From: Clostridia bacterium
Lineage (GTDB): Bacteria > Bacillota > Clostridia > Oscillospirales > CAG-272
DNA: 64,000 nt
NCBI GenBank assembly: GCA_017416185.1
Contig: JAFQDF010000026.1
Location: forward strand, 1 to 64,000
Reading direction: 5' to 3'
A program made the translations under genes and the position numbers. This document shows positions 41,871 through 52,022 of the stretch, in pieces (positions within the stretch are counted from its first letter, which is position 1; each line of letters opens with the position of its first letter). The notes under the pieces were generated by a model. The model was given only the letters and a program-made list of their open reading frames with translations, was not told the origin of the DNA and made no database searches.

Positions 41871-42026
41871 GTTATGAGTTATGAATTTGCCTTTGGCAAA
41901 TGTTATGAAAAAGCCTTCGGCTTTTGTTATAATATGATTGCCCTGAACGTGCAAAGCACTCATAACTTGGCGAAGCCAATCATAACTACTTGTATCATAA
42001 CTTGCCACAGGTGGCAATCATAACTG
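41871..42026. repeat. mini-hairpin array C
   Basis: Five palindromes: ATTTGCC-TTT-GGCAAAT, AAAAGCC-TTC-GGCTTTT, GTGC-AAA-GCAC, TTGGC-GAA-GCCAA and TTGCCA-CAGG-TGGCAA, joined by GTTATGA or CATAACT. It lies between the groEL terminator and the oxidoreductase promoter. Confidence 0.88.
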
Positions 42027-42038
42027 TATTAATCAAAA

Positions 42039-42060
42039 AAAGCACCCCGAAGGGTGCTTT
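42039..42060 (-). terminator. groESL terminator
   Basis: AAAGCACCC / GGGTGCTTT with a CGAA loop, A-run and T-rich flank, 8 bp past the groEL stop codon. Confidence 0.85.
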
Positions 42061-42067
42061 TATTTGA

Positions 42068-44032
<1,965 letters not shown>

Positions 44033-44046
44033 TTACTTTTTTAATT

Positions 44047-44113
44047 TTAGCACTCAAAGACCTTGAGTGCCAAAGTACAAGGATAATTGTACCACACGAG
44101 GAAAATAAATCAA
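44047..44113 (-). promoter_or_regulatory. groESL promoter and CIRCE operator (HrcA site)
   Basis: CIRCE: TTAGCACTC (44047-44055), 9-bp spacer, GAGTGCCAA (44065-44073), one mismatch from the consensus inverted repeat. On the minus strand TTGATT (44108-44113), 16 bp, TACAAT (44086-44091) lie just upstream, so HrcA would bind over the transcription start and leader. Confidence 0.92.
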
Positions 44114-44170
44114 GAGTTTGATGGGGGTTTTTACATTTAGTTAACAAATCCGAGGGGAGAACTAATCTTA

Positions 44171-44412
44171 AATGCAGAATGCAGAGTGCAGAATGCAGAA
44201 TTATGGAGGATTTTCTCCCTTAAGGTCGAAAATCTACATTAATAGTTTTGGTTATCTGTATTTAATAGTTTATTGTTTATGATTATTAATTATTGTATTT
44301 GTTTAATTAAATAAAAAATATCAGTAAACTTATATAATTAAATGAAATCTTTGTTGCCTACAGCAACAAAGATCTCATCAATTCTGCACTCTGCATTCTG
44401 CATTCTGCACTC
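44171..44412. repeat. inverted TGCAGAATG repeats around an AT-rich segment
   Basis: The left arm (44171-44203) is tandem ATGCAGAATGCAGAGTGC-type sequence. The right arm (44381-44412) is the same in reverse complement. Between them are an AT-rich stretch and a perfect 11-bp hairpin ATCTTTGTTGC / GCAACAAAGAT (44347-44373). The gap 44114-44429 has no gene; a TATAAT at 44333 could be a promoter for the symporter, but it lacks a good -35. Confidence 0.8.
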
Positions 44413-44429
44413 TTTGCATACTATATGGT

Positions 44430-45692
44430 ATGAATATTATTACAAACCTAAACAAACTCATCCTCTCCCCTGTTATGTTCTCCGTATTATTTATATGCGG
44501 AGCCGTTTTGCTCATTCGCTTAAGGGGATTCCCGTTCACCTCGCCGATAAAGGTCTTAAAAGGACTGAAAAACGGGGATATGCTCTCGTCGTTTAAGGCA
44601 ATGACCCTTGCCCTTGCGGGAACGCTGGGGGTAGGTAATATCGTGGGAGTTGCCACCGCCATACATATGGGAGGCGCGGGAGCTGTATTCTGGATGCTGG
44701 TCTCCGCTCTTGTGGCAATGGTTATAAAATACGCTGAAATATACCTTGCCGTACTCTACCGAAAGAACGGCAGGGGCGGAGCGGCTTACTATATCCGCGA
44801 CGGTCTCGGTAAGCCTATACTTGCGGCTCTGTTTTCTATACTGTGTATCATAGCCTCCTTTACCGTCGGAAATATGATACAGGTAAATGCGGTAGCACTT
44901 TCCTTTGAAAGCGAGTTCGCCCTGAATCCTTTTATAACGGGAGTTATGATCGCGCTCCTTTCTTTCCTTGTTATATATAAAGGGGTAGAATCCATTTCTG
45001 CTTTTACTCTTCGGATGATACCGCTTTTGTCTATAGGATTTATTATAGTTTCTATATGGGTGATAGCAGCAAACCGCACTCTTGTCCCATCGGTTATAAA
45101 GCAGATATTTACCGAGGCGTTCAAGGCAGATTCGGCAGCAGGCGGAATAATAGGATTTTTCACGTCAAACGCCGTACGCTACGGTGTAATGAGGGGTATA
45201 GGCTCAAACGAGGCGGGCTGCGGCACCGCACCCACCGCCCACGTAACGGCTAAGACCGACCGTCCAGAAAAGCAAGCTCTCTGGGGAATATTTGAGGTAT
45301 TTGTAGATACAGTTCTTTTATGTACTCTTACCGCCCTTGTGATACTCATATACCCTGATAATATACTCAAATATGACGGAATGGTCCTTGCCATAAAGGC
45401 ATACGAGGGTTACTTCGGTGAGGCGGCGGGGTATATCCTTGCCATTTCAATATTCTTCTTTGCTCTTTCCACCGTAATATGCTGGTCATACTACGCCGTA
45501 GAATCTATACACTATTTTACCAAAAAGGAGATATATAAAAAAGCGTATATTGTCGTCTACTGCGGATTCTGCATTATAGGCTCGGTATCCTCGCTTGAGG
45601 CAGTATGGGAATTGAGCGATATCACCATAGCCTTGATGACCATAATAAACTGCTATACACTTATATCCCTGAAAAACAGAATAAAATGTTGA
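44430..45692 (+). CDS. alanine/glycine:cation symporter (AGCS family)
   Basis: 420 aa with about ten membrane helices. Signature TLALAGTLGVGNIVGVATAIHMGGAGAVFWMLVSALVAMVIKYAEI and GGAAYYIRDGLG are those of AGCS sodium- or proton-coupled alanine/glycine transporters. GSNEAGCGTAPTAH is the conserved late motif. At 420 aa it is slightly shorter than most (about 450-480). No partner genes; start ATG 44430 has only a weak ribosome site (nearby CTATATGGT). Confidence 0.93.
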   Translation: MNIITNLNKLILSPVMFSVLFICGAVLLIRLRGFPFTSPIKVLKGLKNGDMLSSFKAMTLALAGTLGVGNIVGVATAIHMGGAGAVFWMLVSALVAMVIKYAEIYLAVLYRKNGRGGAAYYIRDGLGKPILAALFSILCIIASFTVGNMIQVNAVALSFESEFALNPFITGVMIALLSFLVIYKGVESISAFTLRMIPLLSIGFIIVSIWVIAANRTLVPSVIKQIFTEAFKADSAAGGIIGFFTSNAVRYGVMRGIGSNEAGCGTAPTAHVTAKTDRPEKQALWGIFEVFVDTVLLCTLTALVILIYPDNILKYDGMVLAIKAYEGYFGEAAGYILAISIFFFALSTVICWSYYAVESIHYFTKKEIYKKAYIVVYCGFCIIGSVSSLEAVWELSDITIALMTIINCYTLISLKNRIKC

Positions 45693-45717
45693 AATGTGTT
45701 AAATGATGTGGTATGAT
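45689..45717 (+). promoter_or_regulatory. sigma-A promoter of the WG-repeat lipoprotein gene
   Basis: TTGAAA (45689-45694), 17 bp, TATGAT (45712-45717). It begins at the symporter stop codon. Confidence 0.65.
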
Positions 45718-45747
45718 TATATCATTAGATCTATGGAGGATATCAAA

Positions 45748-46827
45748 ATGAAGACCGCATCAAAAGCCTTGATATTAGTTCTTTGTATAATTACGGTTAT
45801 TACATCCCTCGTTTCCTGCTCGGTTCCCGTAACCATCAACCGTTCCGATGACACAACCAAAAAAGCTGAAATCGCCGATGCAAATGAGCCTGCAGAGACC
45901 ACCCCCGAGCCTGAATTTAAGCCTGAACCCAAGCCCGCATACAAATGGGTGCTTGAGCCTATGCCGATCGAAGGTGATATTCAGCCTGTTTGTGAGAATA
46001 TGCCTATGTTTTTATACCCTACCGATTTTTCATTTCTGAAAAGCAACGGAGTTCAGAGCATCATAGGATATGACGGTATCATCAAGTGCAAGCTGCCTGT
46101 ATACGAATACTGTGATTATACGTACTGTTCTCTGTGTCAGTGTATCACCAATCATATGTACCGAGTATCTGAGCCTGATTATACAGTAACCGAAATTGGC
46201 GGCGGACACGGCGGAAGCGGACGCAGTCCTTACATATATGACAGAGATACAGAGGGATTGATCTCCCCGGGTGTCGATTTAGCACCTGCTACCAATATTA
46301 ACCGTGCAATTGTAGAAATATCCGAAAAATACGAGCTCAGTGAGTCTGAAAAGGGCGGATGGTATGACACAGATTATGCATACAAAAATGTCGGAGGCTA
46401 TGCCATCTGGATCAACGGCGAGATCGTACAGCAGGGCTTTGATGAATATATGCCCTATTCCTGCGGGATCGTAGCTTTGCGCTCCACCAACGGAAAATGG
46501 GGTTACTATGATGCAGAGGGCAATGAAATATTGCCCTGCGAATATGATGCCTCAGAACATAGCACGGATGCTAATCCCAAGAGATACCCATACCCAGCTT
46601 CGGAAGGAATACTCACTTTAAACAAAAACGGCAAGTGGGCATATGCCGATTCTAAGGGCAATATGCTGACCGATTTTGAGTTTGATGAGGCAAGACCTGT
46701 TTATCAGGGCAAGGCTTGGGTCAAGACCGCCGAGGGGTGGGGTGTTATTGAGCTGGATTACGATTACCGTGAGGACAGCGCTTTAACCACCGCCGATCTT
46801 TCTGCCTTATGTGGTTATGTAGTCTGA
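45748..46827 (+). CDS. lipoprotein with WG repeats
   Basis: 359 aa. Lipoprotein signal with lipobox LVSC (Cys about residue 24), then a Pro/Glu-rich spacer (about 45-65). The C-terminal part (about 215-345) carries WG/KWG repeats: NGKWGYYDAEGNEILPCEYD, NGKWAYADSKGNMLTDFEFD and EGWGVIEL. WG repeats form beta structures on the cell surface, function unknown. ATG 45748 with GGAGG 8 nt upstream is chosen; the longer frame from 45703 would spoil the signal peptide. Confidence 0.85.
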   Translation: MKTASKALILVLCIITVITSLVSCSVPVTINRSDDTTKKAEIADANEPAETTPEPEFKPEPKPAYKWVLEPMPIEGDIQPVCENMPMFLYPTDFSFLKSNGVQSIIGYDGIIKCKLPVYEYCDYTYCSLCQCITNHMYRVSEPDYTVTEIGGGHGGSGRSPYIYDRDTEGLISPGVDLAPATNINRAIVEISEKYELSESEKGGWYDTDYAYKNVGGYAIWINGEIVQQGFDEYMPYSCGIVALRSTNGKWGYYDAEGNEILPCEYDASEHSTDANPKRYPYPASEGILTLNKNGKWAYADSKGNMLTDFEFDEARPVYQGKAWVKTAEGWGVIELDYDYREDSALTTADLSALCGYVV

Positions 46828-46948
46828 CAATGAAAATAACAGGCCGAAGCAGAAGGAAAAGTTATGCCGACCGATATTTTACCTCTTTCTCTCCGGAATA
46901 TAAACGGTTTTAATGTAAAACATTTTTATCGGAAAATACGGTTTTATA

Positions 46949-46977
46949 TTGAAATACACCAAATATTGTGATATAAT
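46949..46977 (+). promoter_or_regulatory. sigma-A promoter of the SH3b lipoprotein gene
   Basis: TTGAAA (46949-46954), 17 bp, TATAAT (46972-46977). Confidence 0.75.
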
Positions 46978-47019
46978 ACTATATAGTTCCAAAATACAGT
47001 GCAATAAGAGGACATTGAG

Positions 47020-48222
47020 ATGAAAAGAATCTTAATTATTTTTCTGACATTTATACTGGTACTGGGGACTCTTACCTCATGTAAGGTCGTCAAGCGTAAA
47101 ACCGACACTACCGACGGTACCGACAAACAGACCGAAACCTCGGAAGTCCCAGAGACAGATCCCGTTATGGATCTGAGCAATCACATAGGCAAATGGCACC
47201 CAAAAAGTCAGCCCGAAGAAAAGGAACTGAGTATCGATGAGGTTTCCGATAATTTCGTAATTTTTTCATTAAACTATAAAAGCGGTCCGGAGCTTAAGAA
47301 TATAACCGCTATCCGTTCCGGAGATACGGCCGTATTCGGCATGGACGAAACAGTAGACACCATTGCAGGTGAACTGATATTCGGTAATTCATTTATAAAG
47401 CTGCGTATTGATGACACCAACGTCAGCTATTACGAAGTAGGCCTTACGGTATATGACGGAAAGGGAAGCTACACCGAAACCACTACAGCAGAAACCACTA
47501 CAGCGGCTCCGACCCCTCCACCCGATCAGCCCTACGATTCCAGCCGTCTTAATCCTCCTCCTATAACCTGTGATGCGCATACCAGATATGTAAACACCGG
47601 AGGCGACACACTCCATCTCCGTATAGGCGCCGGTCAGAATTATACAAGCCTGTGTCTTATGCCTCATAATGCAGCCGTAACGGTTTACGGCTACAACCCC
47701 GACGGTTCCTGGAGTTATGTATATTACAGCGGCAAGGCTGTCTACGGATGGTGCTTCAGCCGTTTCCTCGGTCCCTCCCAAACCACATACACCAATTACG
47801 TTTCCACAACCGCTCACACCAAGTATGTAAGCACCGGCGGTGATACTCTCCATATCCGTACCGGCCCCGGCATGGATTATAAGAGTCTGGGACTTATGCC
47901 CCACAATTCCGCCGTAACAGTTTACGGATACAGCTATGACGGTGCATGGAGCTATGTATACTATGGTGGTAAGGGCATATACGGATGGTGTTATACACGT
48001 TTCCTCAGAAACGGCATATCTTACAGTACGTCCACCAGATACGTCAATACCGGCGGTGAAACGCTCCACATCCGTTCAGGTCCCGGTACAGGTTACAAGA
48101 GCTTAGGTCTTATGCCCCATAATGCTGCCGTAACAGTTTACAGCTACAACTACGACGGAACATGGGCGTATATAAGCTATGGCGGAATTTACGGATGGTG
48201 CTTTACACGCTTCCTCAGATAA
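47020..48222 (+). CDS. lipoprotein with three bacterial SH3 (SH3b) repeats
   Basis: 400 aa. Lipobox LTSC (Cys 21) is followed by a Thr-rich spacer and an N-terminal beta domain (about 50-150), then a Thr/Pro linker (TETTTAETTTAAPTPPP) and three SH3b repeats (about 188-250, 262-330, 336-400). The repeats each have TRYVNTGGDTLHLRxGxGxxYxSLxLMPHN...VTVYGY...WSYVYY...YGWCFxRFL. SH3b domains bind peptidoglycan peptides, so it is probably a wall-binding lipoprotein. Followed by terminator and the first 97-bp repeat. Confidence 0.88.
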   Translation: MKRILIIFLTFILVLGTLTSCKVVKRKTDTTDGTDKQTETSEVPETDPVMDLSNHIGKWHPKSQPEEKELSIDEVSDNFVIFSLNYKSGPELKNITAIRSGDTAVFGMDETVDTIAGELIFGNSFIKLRIDDTNVSYYEVGLTVYDGKGSYTETTTAETTTAAPTPPPDQPYDSSRLNPPPITCDAHTRYVNTGGDTLHLRIGAGQNYTSLCLMPHNAAVTVYGYNPDGSWSYVYYSGKAVYGWCFSRFLGPSQTTYTNYVSTTAHTKYVSTGGDTLHIRTGPGMDYKSLGLMPHNSAVTVYGYSYDGAWSYVYYGGKGIYGWCYTRFLRNGISYSTSTRYVNTGGETLHIRSGPGTGYKSLGLMPHNAAVTVYSYNYDGTWAYISYGGIYGWCFTRFLR

Positions 48223-48256
48223 CCCGATAATGACCGTCACTCAAAAACAAACATCA

Positions 48257-48353
48257 AAAAGCCTTCCGAGAGGAAGGCTTTTTAATTGAGTTATGAGTTT
48301 AGAACTATGAGTTTAGAGTTGAAGTTAAAATAGTCCCCTAAGGGGACTATTTT
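48257..48353. repeat. 97-bp exact direct repeat, left copy
   Basis: Identical to 51857-51953, exactly 3600 bp away. It holds a GCCTTCC-GAGA-GGAAGGC terminator, a TTATGAGTTTAGAACTATGA-type linker and an AATAGTCCCC-TA-AGGGGACTATT hairpin. A phased TTTGCATT-like repeat (48355-48396) follows. Confidence 0.95.
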
Positions 48354-48413
48354 TATTCTGCACTTTGCATTTTCACTTTGCACTTTCATACTGCACAAAT
48401 TTACAAAAACCTC

Positions 48414-48451
48414 TTGACAAATCGGTCTACTGGTGATAGACTACAGTTGTA
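48414..48451 (+). promoter_or_regulatory. promoter and BlaI-type operator of the BlaI-M56 operon
   Basis: TTGACA (48414-48419), 17 bp, TAGACT (48437-48442). TACAGTTGTA (48442-48451), a TACA-N2-TGTA dyad like BlaI/MecI operators, overlaps the start region; a GTCTATAGAC palindrome follows. Confidence 0.75.
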
Positions 48452-48486
48452 AGGTCTATAGACAATAAACCAAAGAGGTGATAAAA

Positions 48487-48849
48487 ATGGAAGATATGAG
48501 ATTAGGAACGGTAGAAAGCCGTTTTGCGGATCTGATATGGGAAAACGAACCCATATCATCGGGAGAGTTAGTCAAGCTATGTCAGAAAGAACTGGAATGG
48601 AAAAAGTCCACCACCTATACCGTACTTCGCAAACTCTGCGACAGAGGAATTTTCAAAAACGAATACGGCGTTGTAAGATCTCTTATTTCAAAGGACAAAT
48701 TCAATGCAATACAATCCGAGAAATTTGTTGAGGAGAGCTTTGACGGCTCACTGCCAAACTTCATCGCCGCATTTACCAGTATGAAGAAGTTAAGCCAAGA
48801 GGATATCGACGCTATCAAAACTATGATAGACAGCTACGGAGAAAAATAA
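48487..48849 (+). CDS. BlaI/MecI/CopY-family repressor
   Basis: 120 aa winged helix: LGTVESRFADLIWENEPISSGELVKLCQKELEWKKSTTYTVLRKLCDRGIF is the typical DNA-binding domain, and LSQEDIDAIKTMIDSYGEK the C-terminal dimerisation tail. Such repressors are cleaved on a signal from an M56 membrane peptidase, which is encoded 1 bp downstream. ATG 48487 after AGAGGTG is preferred to a GTG 9 nt earlier. A matching operator overlaps its promoter, so the operon is self-repressed. Confidence 0.92.
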   Translation: MEDMRLGTVESRFADLIWENEPISSGELVKLCQKELEWKKSTTYTVLRKLCDRGIFKNEYGVVRSLISKDKFNAIQSEKFVEESFDGSLPNFIAAFTSMKKLSQEDIDAIKTMIDSYGEK

Positions 48850-48850
48850 T

Positions 48851-50725
48851 ATGAATACCGTTTTTACAGAGATACTGAATATGAGTATTACCGCCTCCTT
48901 TATGATAGCGGCGATACTTCTTATCCGACCCTTGACGGGCAAGGTATCTAAAAACATAAACTGCATACTCTGGGCTTTGGCGGGATTGAGATTAGTGCTT
49001 CCCTTTTCCTTTAAGACCAAGGTCAGCGCAGTTCCGGATATGCAGGTTCATGCCCCACAGCCAATACCCGATATAACCCCCGAGGTGATACCCGACGTTA
49101 CACCTACGCTTCCCTCGGAGTCTATAGCACCGTCAAACTCTATAGATATTTTATCCGTACTGTGGATAGTATGGCTCGTTGGTATAGCTCTTCTCTCGGT
49201 GTATACCTTAGTGAGCTTTGTTCTTATAAAGAAAAAGACCGCAATATCCCTTCACGAAAATGACAATATCTATATATGCGACAACATCAAGGGCGCCTTT
49301 ATCCTCGGAAGCTTTAAGCCCAGGATATATATCCCGTCAAATACTCCCGCAGATCAGAAGCAGTACGTCATAGCCCACGAGAACGCACATATAAAGAGGC
49401 TTGACTATCTGTGGAAGCCCTTAGGCTTATTCGTTGCCATACTTCATTGGTTCAATCCCTTGGTATGGGTAGGATATATACTTCTCTGCCGTGACATAGA
49501 GCTTGCCTGTGACGAGGCGGTAACGCGTAATATGGACGTGGATTCCAAGAAATCATATACCCGCGCCTTGCTTGAGTGTGCCGTAATCGGAAACAGATAC
49601 AGACCCTCTCCCCTTGCTTTCGGTGAAGTGGGCGTAAAGGACAGAATAAAAAATATCCTTAACTACCGTAAGCCCGCCTTCTGGGTCAGCTTCGGTGTGG
49701 TGGCGGTATGTATAGTCATAGCAGTAATGTTTATGACAGACCCCGTGGTAAACGCAAAGCTCCCCGACCCTCTGCCTGAGGTAGTGGTAAAGGACACCGA
49801 GGAGATAGAGAAGCCCGAGTCTGACGAAACCGAAGAACTGCCCGAAGAGACCGAACCCGTCGAAACAGAGCCGGAGGAAAGCGATACTACCGTCGAGGAT
49901 ACGACGGCAGAGGATACGACGACAGAGAATACAACAACCGCAGACACAACGACCGTTGATACCACCACAGCAGATACTACTACAGCAGATACCACTGCTG
50001 CAAAAGATACCAAACCCAAGGAAACAGAAAAGGTAACCGAAGCACCTAAGCCTGACAAAGAAACTCAAGCCCCCGCAAAAAAGATAAGCATAACGTATAA
50101 ATCTGCCGACGGTACAACCCTTGCGGTAAAGACGGCGACGGCGGGAGAAAAAACTCAGCTCTACGACACTGATATACCCGGTTTCTTTATGATGGGTTGG
50201 ACAAACTACGATTGGTCAAAAGAGGTAAAGTATGCCTGCGGCTCATATGCCGAATTTCACGGTGACGTTACTTTATACGCCGTACTGAAATACCGTATAA
50301 CATACAACGGCAACGGAGGTACGCCGTCACAAACGCACGAAGACCTGTATTACGGAGAACAAGTATATTCTATGGGTTATGCAACCAGGGACAGTTATAA
50401 GTTTTTGGGCTGGTGGAGTGAACCCGAGGGCGGCAGTTCAAAGCGACCCGACCCGACCAAAGGCCATACCACCTTATACGCTCACTGGCGCATCGGCAAT
50501 CGGGTAAACTTTATATATAACGGCGGCAAAGGAGATACGCAATATATACTCGTTGAATACGGTAAGCCTATGGGAACTCTGCCAACGCCTACCCGCGAAG
50601 GCTATAGCTTTAACGGTTGGTGGTTTGAATATCCGATAACGGGAGAGACCGTTCAAATAACCGAAGCTTCTCTTATGCCTATAGATTACGACATCAGCCT
50701 CGAAGCACAGTGGATAGAGAATTAA
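48851..50725 (+). CDS. BlaR1-like M56 peptidase with surface-repeat ectodomain
   Basis: 624 aa. About four membrane helices enclose the M56 zinc protease motif VIAHENAHIKRLDYLWKP (HENAH, about residue 175) and the conserved CDEAVTR. A last helix (about 277-295) is followed by an acidic Thr-rich linker (about 313-410, TTADTT-type) and two Listeria-Bacteroides (InlB B-type) repeats (YNGNGGTPSQ...FLGWWSEP...LYAHW; YNGGKGDTQ...FNGWWFE...AQW). BlaR1 has a penicillin-binding sensor in that place; here none is seen. It probably senses a surface signal and cleaves the BlaI-type repressor. Confidence 0.85.
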   Translation: MNTVFTEILNMSITASFMIAAILLIRPLTGKVSKNINCILWALAGLRLVLPFSFKTKVSAVPDMQVHAPQPIPDITPEVIPDVTPTLPSESIAPSNSIDILSVLWIVWLVGIALLSVYTLVSFVLIKKKTAISLHENDNIYICDNIKGAFILGSFKPRIYIPSNTPADQKQYVIAHENAHIKRLDYLWKPLGLFVAILHWFNPLVWVGYILLCRDIELACDEAVTRNMDVDSKKSYTRALLECAVIGNRYRPSPLAFGEVGVKDRIKNILNYRKPAFWVSFGVVAVCIVIAVMFMTDPVVNAKLPDPLPEVVVKDTEEIEKPESDETEELPEETEPVETEPEESDTTVEDTTAEDTTTENTTTADTTTVDTTTADTTTADTTAAKDTKPKETEKVTEAPKPDKETQAPAKKISITYKSADGTTLAVKTATAGEKTQLYDTDIPGFFMMGWTNYDWSKEVKYACGSYAEFHGDVTLYAVLKYRITYNGNGGTPSQTHEDLYYGEQVYSMGYATRDSYKFLGWWSEPEGGSSKRPDPTKGHTTLYAHWRIGNRVNFIYNGGKGDTQYILVEYGKPMGTLPTPTREGYSFNGWWFEYPITGETVQITEASLMPIDYDISLEAQWIEN

Positions 50726-50737
50726 AGGAGAAAGAAT

Positions 50738-51853
50738 ATGAAAAAAATAATTGCAATACTATTGACATTGATTATGTTTATAGCAACCTTTGCAACAGTG
50801 TCCTCTGCATATAACGGTTTTGCCGACATACGAGAGAGTGACTGGTATTATTATCCGGTAATAAATGCGTGGATGAACGAATATGTAGCAGGAATGATAA
50901 ACGAAAAGGGCGAGAGAGTTTTCCGCCCCAACGATACCCTAACCAGAGCACAGTTTATGCAGATGCTGGCACAAAGCACGGGTGATATGCTCAACGATAC
51001 CTATTATAAGAATGTAAAGCTGAATTTTGAGGATGTTAAAACAAGCCACTGGTACAATGCCGCCATCGCCTGGGGCGTGGAAAAGGGCATCGTCAAGGGT
51101 GTGAGCGAAACTCGTTTTGCTCCCAATGATCCCATCACCCGTGAGCAGGTGGCAAGGATGCTTTGTCTCTTTGCTGAATACAAGGGATATAATATGGACT
51201 ATACCGACGATCTCTCAGCTTTTACCGATGCCGATACTATCTCGGATTGGGCTCTGACACAAATGCAGTGGGCTGTTGCTTCGGAAATCATAAAGGGCTA
51301 CGGCAACGGAGAATTAAGACCCCGCAGAAATACCACCAGAGCCGAGATATGTGTAATGCTGGAGGCTCTTGAAACCTATTTTAAGTATGACGGACCCGCG
51401 TTCCGTGACGGAGTATTTGCCGCTCTATGCGATCACGTTATTACAAACGGTAAGGATTCATCGGTTGACCGTGATATGGAATGGAGCGTTACAAAGGAAG
51501 GCTACACCTTGAATATTAGATGCACCAAGGATAAAAGCTTTATCACTATCAATTATTACAAGGATAATGCCGACGGTATTACGGAAAGCTTATATTTCGA
51601 TATCTACGCACTGACAGATCATTACAGCTATACCTATGATCAGCGAATCGCAAAAGAGAATGGCAAATATGACTTCCCTTATATCATACAAGCAGATCTG
51701 ACCCTTGACGGATTTACAAATTATAATTATATTTGCGGTTCTCCCGGTGACCCGGAAGAAGAGCAGTGGCAAGCATTGCACGAGGAATTTATGACCGACT
51801 TTGCCGAGCTTCTCGAAAGCCTCGGATATACCTACTCAGATCTCTACAGATAA
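50738..51853 (+). CDS. SLH-domain protein of the BlaI-M56 cassette
   Basis: 371 aa. Signal peptide (residues 1-24) and three SLH repeats (about 26-80, 92-135, 150-205: FADIRESDWYYYPVINAW, FEDVKTSHWYNAAIAW, FTDADTISDWALTQMQW), then a roughly 150-aa domain (220-371) that is not recognised. It starts 12 bp after the M56 gene with a GGAG site, so it is probably expressed with the BlaI-M56 pair and may be its output or target at the cell surface. This SLH block is diverged from those at the left edge. Confidence 0.85.
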   Translation: MKKIIAILLTLIMFIATFATVSSAYNGFADIRESDWYYYPVINAWMNEYVAGMINEKGERVFRPNDTLTRAQFMQMLAQSTGDMLNDTYYKNVKLNFEDVKTSHWYNAAIAWGVEKGIVKGVSETRFAPNDPITREQVARMLCLFAEYKGYNMDYTDDLSAFTDADTISDWALTQMQWAVASEIIKGYGNGELRPRRNTTRAEICVMLEALETYFKYDGPAFRDGVFAALCDHVITNGKDSSVDRDMEWSVTKEGYTLNIRCTKDKSFITINYYKDNADGITESLYFDIYALTDHYSYTYDQRIAKENGKYDFPYIIQADLTLDGFTNYNYICGSPGDPEEEQWQALHEEFMTDFAELLESLGYTYSDLYR

Positions 51854-51856
51854 CAC

Positions 51857-51953
51857 AAAAGCCTTCCGAGAGGAAGGCTTTTTAATTGAGTTATGAGTTT
51901 AGAACTATGAGTTTAGAGTTGAAGTTAAAATAGTCCCCTAAGGGGACTATTTT
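51857..51953. repeat. 97-bp exact direct repeat, right copy
   Basis: Every base matches 48257-48353. It includes the terminator of the SLH gene (GCCTTCC-GAGA-GGAAGGC at 51861-51878) and the second hairpin. A phased TTTACATT/TTGCATTC repeat (51961-51994) follows. Confidence 0.95.
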
Positions 51954-51994
51954 CTTCCTTAATTCTGCATTTTACATTTTACATTTTGCATTCT

Positions 51995-52022
51995 AAAATC
52001 AGAATTTATAAATTCTGATTTT
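51995..52022 (-). terminator. terminator of the homoserine dehydrogenase gene
   Basis: AAAATCAGAATTT / AAATTCTGATTTT, a long AT-rich stem right at the stop codon. Confidence 0.7.

Noticed and set aside
48487..50725. Beta-lactam resistance operon
   Set aside because: Repressor and M56 protease are present but there is no beta-lactamase or PBP gene, and the sensor lacks a penicillin-binding domain.
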